From UBA6136 sp041158345 (GTDB taxonomy: Bacteria; Pseudomonadota; Gammaproteobacteria; Methylococcales; Methylococcaceae), in assembly GCA_041158345.1 (NCBI GenBank), contig JBEBBO010000060.1:1-11977 (forward strand): 11,977 bases of DNA, written 5' to 3'. Under the pieces are notes generated by a model. The model saw only the letters and a list, made by a program, of their open reading frames with translations. It was not told the origin of the DNA and did no database searches. A program made the translations under genes and the position numbers. Within the stretch, counting starts at the first letter, position 1, and every line of letters begins with the position of its first letter. Below are positions 6,789 to 11,977 of the stretch, one piece after another.

Positions 6789-7082
6789 ATGCACGTGACC
6801 CTCGTCCATGTCCACGTTAAGGAAGACTGCCTCGCAGCCTTCATAGAAGCGACCCAAGCGAACCATGAGGGCTCAATCAACGAGCCGGGTAACCTCCGCT
6901 TCGATATCCTGCAGGATCCCGAGAATCAGACGCATTTCATCCTCTACGAGGCGTATCGCAGCGAAGCGGATGCCCAAGAGCATAAGAAAACCTCCCACTA
7001 TCTGACGTGGCGGGATACGGTGGCTGAGATGATGGCGCAGCCCCGACAGGGGGTTCCGATGCGAGCGCTATTCCCCCGATGA
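6789..7082 (+). CDS. LsrG-like antibiotic biosynthesis monooxygenase (ABM) family protein
   Basis: This small 97-residue protein has the ferredoxin-like ABM fold. The start (MHVTLVHVHVKED) and the central NLRFDILQDPEN...YEAY, followed by HKKTSHY, closely resemble E. coli LsrG as I remember it. LsrG isomerises phosphorylated autoinducer-2 (phospho-DPD) during AI-2 breakdown; other family members are quinol monooxygenases. No lsrK, lsrR or transporter gene is visible, so a role in AI-2 turnover is not supported by context. Action on a related small dicarbonyl or sugar phosphate is only an inference. The ATG at 6789 has AGGAG 10 nt upstream. A longer in-frame start at 6714 adds residues without family character. 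The stop codon overlaps the next ATG (ATGA), so translation is probably coupled to the alcohol dehydrogenase. Confidence 0.88.
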   Translation: MHVTLVHVHVKEDCLAAFIEATQANHEGSINEPGNLRFDILQDPENQTHFILYEAYRSEADAQEHKKTSHYLTWRDTVAEMMAQPRQGVPMRALFPR

Positions 7083-8263
7083 TCACGTCCTTTTCAATCG
7101 GTTCGATTCCGAAGATTCTTTTTGGCGCTGGACGGGTCAAGGAACTGCCGAGTCTGGCGGCCCACTTCGGGCATCGACTGGTTTTGGTGACGGGGCAGCG
7201 CTCTTTCAGAGAGTCCGCCGCAGGGGAGGTTCTGGACCGGGCATTATCGGCACAGGGACTGTTTGTCCGAGTCGTCACTATTCCCGGTGAGCCCAGCCCT
7301 GATGAGGTGGATCTTCTGGTCCATGACTTGCGCAAGGATGCCTTTGATGTCGTGATTGGGATTGGTGGCGGTAGCGTTCTTGATGCCGCCAAGGCCATTG
7401 CAGGACTTCTGTCGGTTGAGTGTTCGGTCATGGACTATCTCGAAGGCGTTGGCCCCGAGAAGCCCTATCAGGGGCCCTCAACACCCTTTATCGCCGTTCC
7501 CACGACGGCAGGGACGGGGTCTGAAGCGACGCGCAACGCGGTGCTCACCCGTCAGGGCGTCAATGGATTCAAAAAGTCTTTTCGGGATGATGCGTTGATG
7601 GCGCGTTATGCCGTCGTCGATCCAGATTTGCTGGCGGGATGCCCCAAGCCCTTGATTGCAGCCAATGGCATGGATGCATTGACCCAATTGCTGGAGTCCT
7701 ATGTTTCCCTTCGCGCCAACCCCATGACGGATGCTTTGGCACTCAGTGGGATCTCGGCGGTCGCGCGTGGCCTTCTTGCCTGGTTTCATGGCGAGGATGC
7801 GCCGCAAAGTCGATCCGAGATGGCCTATGCGGCGCTCCTGTCCGGCATCTGTCTTGCTCAAGCGGGCCTTGGATCCGTGCATGGATTGGCACAGCCGTTG
7901 GGTTCCTTTTTTCCTATCGGTCATGGGGTCGTTTGTGGAACCCTACTGGCAGAAGCCACGGCAGTGAACCTTGAGGCGATGGCACGCCGGGACCCTGAAC
8001 ATTCGCAACGCGCCAAATATGCGCATGCCGCTCGGATCTTTCTCGATCGGCCAAACCTTGAAGATGAATCGGCACTGGATGCGCTACTCGTCACGTTGCG
8101 TTCCATGACGCGGACGCTGGAACTTCCGAGGCTCAGCGCCTTGGGCGTGAAATGGGAAGATTTTGATCGGATCGTTGCTCACTCCCGAGGGTCTAGCATG
8201 CAGACCAATCCGGTCCGACTTGAAGATGCCGAAATCCGAACCATTCTGGAGCGGTGTTACTGA
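7079..8263 (+). CDS. Iron-containing alcohol dehydrogenase family (group III, FucO/YiaY-like)
   Basis: This 394-residue NAD(P)-dependent dehydrogenase/reductase interconverts an alcohol and its aldehyde or ketone. The N-terminal dinucleotide-binding half carries GGGSVLDAAK at 96-105 and PTTAGTGSEAT at 141-151. The C-terminal helical half should bind the catalytic metal. Compared with FucO (Asp196, His200, His263, His277), this protein has Asp199, Gln203, His268 and His282. The extra conserved His267 of FucO is also Gln here (Gln272). Two His-to-Gln changes near the active site mean that metal identity and catalysis may differ; I believe DALTQ-type members exist, but could not check. Substrate unknown. 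It begins inside the stop of the LsrG-like gene and ends overlapping lnt by one base, so all three look like one operon. Confidence 0.9.
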   Translation: MITSFSIGSIPKILFGAGRVKELPSLAAHFGHRLVLVTGQRSFRESAAGEVLDRALSAQGLFVRVVTIPGEPSPDEVDLLVHDLRKDAFDVVIGIGGGSVLDAAKAIAGLLSVECSVMDYLEGVGPEKPYQGPSTPFIAVPTTAGTGSEATRNAVLTRQGVNGFKKSFRDDALMARYAVVDPDLLAGCPKPLIAANGMDALTQLLESYVSLRANPMTDALALSGISAVARGLLAWFHGEDAPQSRSEMAYAALLSGICLAQAGLGSVHGLAQPLGSFFPIGHGVVCGTLLAEATAVNLEAMARRDPEHSQRAKYAHAARIFLDRPNLEDESALDALLVTLRSMTRTLELPRLSALGVKWEDFDRIVAHSRGSSMQTNPVRLEDAEIRTILERCY

Positions 8264-9834
8264 TGCAAATCGCCGAATTCAAGTCCCTGATCTTGCGACT
8301 CAAACTTCCGATCCTTTCAGGCGTCCTGATCGGAACGAGCTACATCCCCTTTCCGCCGTGGGCCTCACTCTTCTGTTTTGTCCCACTCTGGATTTACTGG
8401 ACGCAGCAGTCTCGGTTGTCGCAGATTCTTTGGGGGGGAGTTACTTCAGCCTTTGTCTTTACCCTGATCGGATTTAACTGGGTGACCTATACGCTCCATG
8501 AGTTTGCGCATCTGGATTGGTGGATTTCAATCATTGGCATGCTCCTCTTTGCGCTTCTCGCGCATCTTTTCGTACCGTTAGCGGGGACGGTTTGGTTTTA
8601 TCTGACCCGCCGAATCGAGCGAAAGAGTTGGCATTCCCGCTGGATCATGGCTTTGGTGACGGTCCTGTCCCAATCCACTGTTCCGACGTTGTTTGACTGG
8701 AATTTTGGCTATGCATGGTTTGCATCCAGGGTTCCCATCTTTCATTGCGCAGAAGTCATTGGATTTGCTGGCCTGAGTGCCTTCACGGTCATGGCCGGTT
8801 TGATGAGTTGGGCTTACTGGGATGCTCGAAAACGACCCAGGGGCCGAAGGATATTGATCGCTGGACTCTCTCTCTTTCTGATCATGAACGGAGCCGGGGT
8901 CTGGCTGGCCTCAGACATCCCCCCGCCGGACAGCCTTCTGCGGGTTCTGATGGTGCAAGGCAACATCGGCAACTCTGAAAAGATGGCCGCGGAGCTCGGT
9001 AATGGCTATCAGGACGGGATTCTCAAGACCTACATGGATCTCACTGAAAAGGGCCTGAAGGATCAAGGAGGTCGTTCGATCGACTTTGCCATTTGGCCAG
9101 AAACCGCATTCCCCGACTTTCTCGGTAAGGACATCAGACCGAGTCCTCGTCGAAGCCTTCTGGAGTCTTTCCTGAAGTCACATCATCTGGCATTGGCGAC
9201 GGGCGCGTACGGGTTTGATTTCGATTCCGGAAAGCTGACCAACTCGCTTTTTTTCATGGATCGGGACGGCAGTCTGGTGACCCCGCATTACAGCAAAACC
9301 ATTTTGCTCGCCTTTGGGGAGTACCTGCCGGGAGAAGAGTGGTTCCCCGCGATCAGAGCATGGTTGCCGCCGATCGGGCAGTTTGCCCGGGGTCAAGGTC
9401 CCACCCGGCTGATCGAGTGGAATGGCTATCAAATCGGCGTTCAAATTTGCTACGAGAGTCTTTTCCCCGATTTCACTCGCCAGTGGGCGGATCTTGGCGC
9501 GCAATATCTGGTGAATGTGACCAACGATTCTTGGTATGGCACCTGGCAAGAACCGCGACAGCATCTCATGATGACCCTGGGTCGGGCTGTTGAGGTCAGG
9601 CGCCCTGTCATCAGGACGACCAATACGGGGATTTCAACGGTGGGTCTTGCGTCGGGTCAGGTGATGACCGAATCGCCGTTGCATGAGGCCTGGACGGGCA
9701 TCTACGAAATCCCGTATCTCAAGCACCCTCAGCCGACGTTGTATCAGGAGACGTACTGGCTGATTCCCTTTCTGCTTTGGGCGGGCCTGGCTCAGTTAAC
9801 CTGGGCAGGGTGGCGAAGTCACAAGAAGGTTTAA
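8263..9834 (+). CDS. lnt: Apolipoprotein N-acyltransferase
   Basis: Lnt transfers a third acyl chain to the N-terminal cysteine of lipoproteins at the periplasmic face of the inner membrane. The 523-residue protein has a hydrophobic N-terminal half (several TM helices up to about 217), a nitrilase-type domain at about 226-480 and a final TM helix near 497-517. The catalytic triad is visible: Glu280 in IWPETAFPDF, Lys345 in HYSKTILLAFGEYLP and Cys396 in GVQICYESLFP. Glu353 in GEYLP matches the further conserved acidic residue. The length matches E. coli Lnt. I chose the ATG at 8263, which shares its A with the TGA of the dehydrogenase gene. GGAG lies 11 nt upstream. A GTG at 8254 would sit only 2 nt from that site. 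Lnt is usually found near corC/ybeX rather than behind a dehydrogenase, so the location is uncommon and another lnt copy may exist. Confidence 0.95.
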   Translation: MQIAEFKSLILRLKLPILSGVLIGTSYIPFPPWASLFCFVPLWIYWTQQSRLSQILWGGVTSAFVFTLIGFNWVTYTLHEFAHLDWWISIIGMLLFALLAHLFVPLAGTVWFYLTRRIERKSWHSRWIMALVTVLSQSTVPTLFDWNFGYAWFASRVPIFHCAEVIGFAGLSAFTVMAGLMSWAYWDARKRPRGRRILIAGLSLFLIMNGAGVWLASDIPPPDSLLRVLMVQGNIGNSEKMAAELGNGYQDGILKTYMDLTEKGLKDQGGRSIDFAIWPETAFPDFLGKDIRPSPRRSLLESFLKSHHLALATGAYGFDFDSGKLTNSLFFMDRDGSLVTPHYSKTILLAFGEYLPGEEWFPAIRAWLPPIGQFARGQGPTRLIEWNGYQIGVQICYESLFPDFTRQWADLGAQYLVNVTNDSWYGTWQEPRQHLMMTLGRAVEVRRPVIRTTNTGISTVGLASGQVMTESPLHEAWTGIYEIPYLKHPQPTLYQETYWLIPFLLWAGLAQLTWAGWRSHKKV

Positions 9835-9838
9835 GCGA

Positions 9839-9852
9839 ATCGCCTTAGCGAT
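9839..9852. terminator. Small hairpin between convergent genes
   Basis: ATCGC at 9839-9843 pairs perfectly with GCGAT at 9848-9852 around a 4-nt loop, in the 10-nt gap between lnt and the convergent small membrane protein gene and overlapping the latter's stop. No T-run follows, so terminator function is uncertain. Confidence 0.2.
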
Positions 9853-10261
9853 CACTGGGATATCTTCGCTCAAGATCATCAAGGAATCGGTTGATTTGCT
9901 TCATGCTGCCTTGAAAAACCTTGGGCGACTGTCCGGAAAGCCATTGTCCTGCCTTCTTCTGGCTCGAAGGCCAGACCATCAGACTACCCAGGATCAGAAG
10001 GGGGGTTCCAATAACGCCGGGTAGGGCAAGACCTAGCAAACCTGCAGTGATCAAAAGCCAACCCACATCTTTGGGGAGTTTTCGGATGCGATCAGCCGTT
10101 TCCTGATCGATTTGCATCAAAGCCAGTTGTTGCTCCAGCCGGTCCGAGTCAATTGCGTCTTCCGAAACGGCGGTGATTTCGTTTTTAGGACGCTTTGCAG
10201 CGTCCTTTGACGCGTTGGGTGTGAGGCGGCTCAGCGGTTTGCGTGGAGGAGATTTGGCCAT
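9845..10261 (-). CDS. Small membrane protein of unknown function
   Basis: This 138-residue protein has three visible parts: a strongly basic N-terminus (about 1-27, Lys/Arg/Pro rich), an acidic, Gln-rich helical stretch (about 30-60) and one hydrophobic block at about 66-97. The block is rich in Gly, Leu and Pro (GLLGLALPGVIG) and could be a long helix or a short re-entrant hairpin. A charged amphipathic C-terminus follows. There is no signal peptide. I do not recognise a characterised family; the membrane block recalls small uncharacterised transmembrane proteins with a PGxxGxP-type hairpin. It starts 33 nt downstream of the P-type ATPase-like gene on the same strand, so the two are probably co-transcribed and may interact. 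The start ATG has AGGA almost adjacent, which is closer than ideal. Confidence 0.72.
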   Translation of the reverse strand: MAKSPPRKPLSRLTPNASKDAAKRPKNEITAVSEDAIDSDRLEQQLALMQIDQETADRIRKLPKDVGWLLITAGLLGLALPGVIGTPLLILGSLMVWPSSQKKAGQWLSGQSPKVFQGSMKQINRFLDDLERRYPSDR

Positions 10262-10294
10262 TTCCTGATGATTCCGGGTTTTTCTCGGGCGGGG

Positions 10295-11977
10295 TTACGG
10301 CGCCGTATGGATCAAGCGGGGTCTACGACGCCCTCGGGTCAACTTTTTCTTGAGACCCCGGTCGACATTGGCCACCGCAAGATTCGCAATAATACCGGAG
10401 GTGATGCCGTTCAGAAGCCCCCCGAATGCCCCTGCAACACAGAGTAAATTGGGGACGAGCGCCTGACGGGTGCTCTTCTCGATATCGGGCAGATAGTCGC
10501 GAGAGAGTTGAATGAGATGTTCAAGCGTCGCGTACCGCCCCCCCTGAAGCACCATATCAGCATGGACCGGGCCATGGTCCAGCGATTGCAGCGCAACCGT
10601 GATATGGGCGTGCGTTGCGAGTGCGTTTGCTGTGTCGCCTCTGCAGGCCAGAAGGCTTTTGACACCGCGACTCTTCAAGCCCTCCAGGAAACGCGTTTTC
10701 CCCTCAAGGTCAAGTTCGCCGCCGAAGAGGCTGATCCCCAGAAGCCGCGCTTTTTTCTCAACGTCTTGATCCTTGGCAGAGGACATCAAGAACACATCGA
10801 TACCTTGATTCTTCAGGTCAGCAAGAGTCTCCCTGACTTCGGGCGACTCACCTTCCTTAAAATGGAATTCAGCGATGGCTTGACCATCAATTTCCACCTG
10901 AATGGGGCTCAGGTGGGCGTTCTGTTCTACATGCAGAATGACACGATGGTGGCCTTGTTCGATCTCAATCAATTCGGGCTCAAGTCGGACCAGGTCCGGT
11001 TGCCTGACGGCCAAACCCAGTTCAGCTGCGGCTTTCTGCAAGGCATTGGCACGGGCATCGCCAAGGTAAAGGGCAGCACCCGCAACCGTTTGCAGAAGGG
11101 CCTCATGGTGTTTGAGGTGGGACCGAATCTCCTTCAGTTCGGTTCCTGGCGCATACAGCCTTGCATCATCGCCATCCAGCACCAGGAACTGGGCTTCAGA
11201 AAGACGGAGGAGGGCGCTGGGATGCTGCGTGACGACACCGAATGCCAGCGCTTCGCGGATGTGTTGAAGTGTCACTAACGGGATCGCGAGATAGGGGCCG
11301 CTGACCCAATCCTGATGCAAAATCGCGCCAACGGTGATGAGACTTCCCGCCATCCAGCCGACACCTGCGGTAGCCAGCGTGGGCAAAGCGGTCTTGTCAC
11401 CTAAGGCTTCAGCCTTATGGGTCAGGCTCTTCTCCATCGGAATCAGCGTGGCTGTGCGGCTGATTTCCTCGGCAATCCGTGCGGCTCGCGTATCGATCCC
11501 GGCGCGGGTGACACGAAACTCAATCGGCCCGTTGAGAATCCGGCTTCCTGCATAGACTTCCTGAGGAGCGAACTTTCGAACGGGATGGGGTGCGCCTGTA
11601 ATCAGGGACTCATCAACAAGGGCGGTCCCCAGAAGCACTTCGCCATCCGCGGGGATGATCTCACCGGCCAGAACCCGCAAACGATCCCCTGCGCGGATCG
11701 CATCCGGGCTCGTGAGACGTTCCAGTCCGTTATCGCCAATGTTTCGAATCTGCATCAGGGAAGGCAGGGTCTCCTGCAGCGTTTCCTCGGTTTCAAGCGC
11801 CAGTTGGTTCCGCCAGCGTCGTTGCCAGTAGCGAAGAGACCAGTCGGTGAGCGCGAACGCCAAGACTTGGCCGGTAACGATCGAGCAGGTGAGGAGGGCC
11901 GTGTGGAATAGGGGAACGCCAACTTTTCCTCGGGTCAGCTGTGAAGCAGCATCTTTGACGATAGGAAAATTGGTTGC
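10295..11977 (-). CDS. Degenerate P1B-type ATPase homologue, probable pseudo-ATPase (N-terminus outside window)
   Basis: The frame is open from the right edge to TAA at 10295, giving 560 visible residues. The layout is that of heavy-metal P1B-ATPases. A membrane helix (about 22-45) is followed by an actuator domain with AGDRLRVLAGEIIPADGEVLLG and DESLITG. Then come an M3/M4 pair (about 195-250), nucleotide/HAD-like domains and C-terminal helices. The catalytic motifs are altered: TGES is TGAP (127-130, bases 11588-11599), the CPC metal motif in M4 is absent, DKTGT reads DGDDA (Asp268 kept), the HP motif is missing, the TGD region reads SSAKD, and GDGxND reads RGDTAN. Only Lys427 of the PEDK-type motif persists. 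Such a protein should not pump by the normal cycle; a regulatory, scaffold or binding role is inference. A TTG at 11863 is an internal codon and not the start. A small membrane protein gene follows 33 nt downstream. Confidence 0.82.
   Translation of the reverse strand, partial: ATNFPIVKDAASQLTRGKVGVPLFHTALLTCSIVTGQVLAFALTDWSLRYWQRRWRNQLALETEETLQETLPSLMQIRNIGDNGLERLTSPDAIRAGDRLRVLAGEIIPADGEVLLGTALVDESLITGAPHPVRKFAPQEVYAGSRILNGPIEFRVTRAGIDTRAARIAEEISRTATLIPMEKSLTHKAEALGDKTALPTLATAGVGWMAGSLITVGAILHQDWVSGPYLAIPLVTLQHIREALAFGVVTQHPSALLRLSEAQFLVLDGDDARLYAPGTELKEIRSHLKHHEALLQTVAGAALYLGDARANALQKAAAELGLAVRQPDLVRLEPELIEIEQGHHRVILHVEQNAHLSPIQVEIDGQAIAEFHFKEGESPEVRETLADLKNQGIDVFLMSSAKDQDVEKKARLLGISLFGGELDLEGKTRFLEGLKSRGVKSLLACRGDTANALATHAHITVALQSLDHGPVHADMVLQGGRYATLEHLIQLSRDYLPDIEKSTRQALVPNLLCVAGAFGGLLNGITSGIIANLAVANVDRGLKKKLTRGRRRPRLIHTAP

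Noticed and set aside
10508..11278. 256-codon open frame on the plus strand
   Set aside because: It is antisense to the P-type ATPase homologue. The minus-strand product aligns with P1B architecture throughout, while this one does not resemble any family.
11861..11863. TTG as the true start of the P-type ATPase homologue
   Set aside because: The frame continues open to the window edge, and the added 38 residues form the expected membrane helix preceding the actuator domain.
10295..11977. Calling the P-type ATPase homologue a pseudogene
   Set aside because: No frameshift or internal stop is seen, and domains outside the catalytic motifs are well kept. A maintained pseudoenzyme is the better reading.

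Overview
The window looks like chromosomal DNA of a diderm (Gram-negative) bacterium, most likely a proteobacterium. It is moderately GC-rich by eye. It encodes an apolipoprotein N-acyltransferase, a lipoprotein with a lipobox, a tripartite-type RND metal pump and exported proteins, all of which imply an outer membrane or periplasm. I cannot name the genus from sequence alone.

Layout. (1) Positions 1-234 hold the last 77 codons of a TnpB-type (IS200/IS605/IS1341) RNA-guided nuclease gene. Its tail is rich in hairpins and may double as the guide-RNA scaffold and element right end. (2) On the minus strand, 4522 to 253, lies a two-gene metal-efflux operon: a CusB/CzcB-type periplasmic adaptor (TTG start) followed 4 nt later by a CusA/CzcA-type RND pump. 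No outer-membrane channel gene is visible. (3) On the plus strand, 4731-5745, a cysteine-rich lipoprotein is followed closely by a signal-peptide-bearing PrxQ/Bcp peroxiredoxin, which looks like an envelope thiol or peroxide module. (4) A PfkB-family sugar kinase (minus, 6660-5764) is divergent from a tightly coupled plus-strand trio, 6789-9834: an LsrG-like small monooxygenase/isomerase, an iron-type alcohol dehydrogenase and Lnt. The trio genes overlap by 4 nt and 1 nt. (5) On the minus strand from the right edge, a P1B-type ATPase homologue runs off the window, followed by a small membrane protein.

The most unusual object is the P-type ATPase homologue at 10295-11977. It keeps the overall actuator, membrane and HAD architecture without any stop or frameshift over 560 codons. 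However, every catalytic signature I can align is changed: TGES, CPC, DKTGT, HP, TGD and GDGxND. It looks like a maintained pseudo-P-type ATPase rather than a pump. Other points of interest are an RND pump lacking the CusA methionine triad, an Fe-ADH with Gln at two positions that are His in FucO, and a possible kinase/LsrG/Fe-ADH carbonyl or sugar-phosphate module. A near-identical 17-nt sequence also occurs just after the tnpB end and in the kinase/LsrG divergent promoter region.
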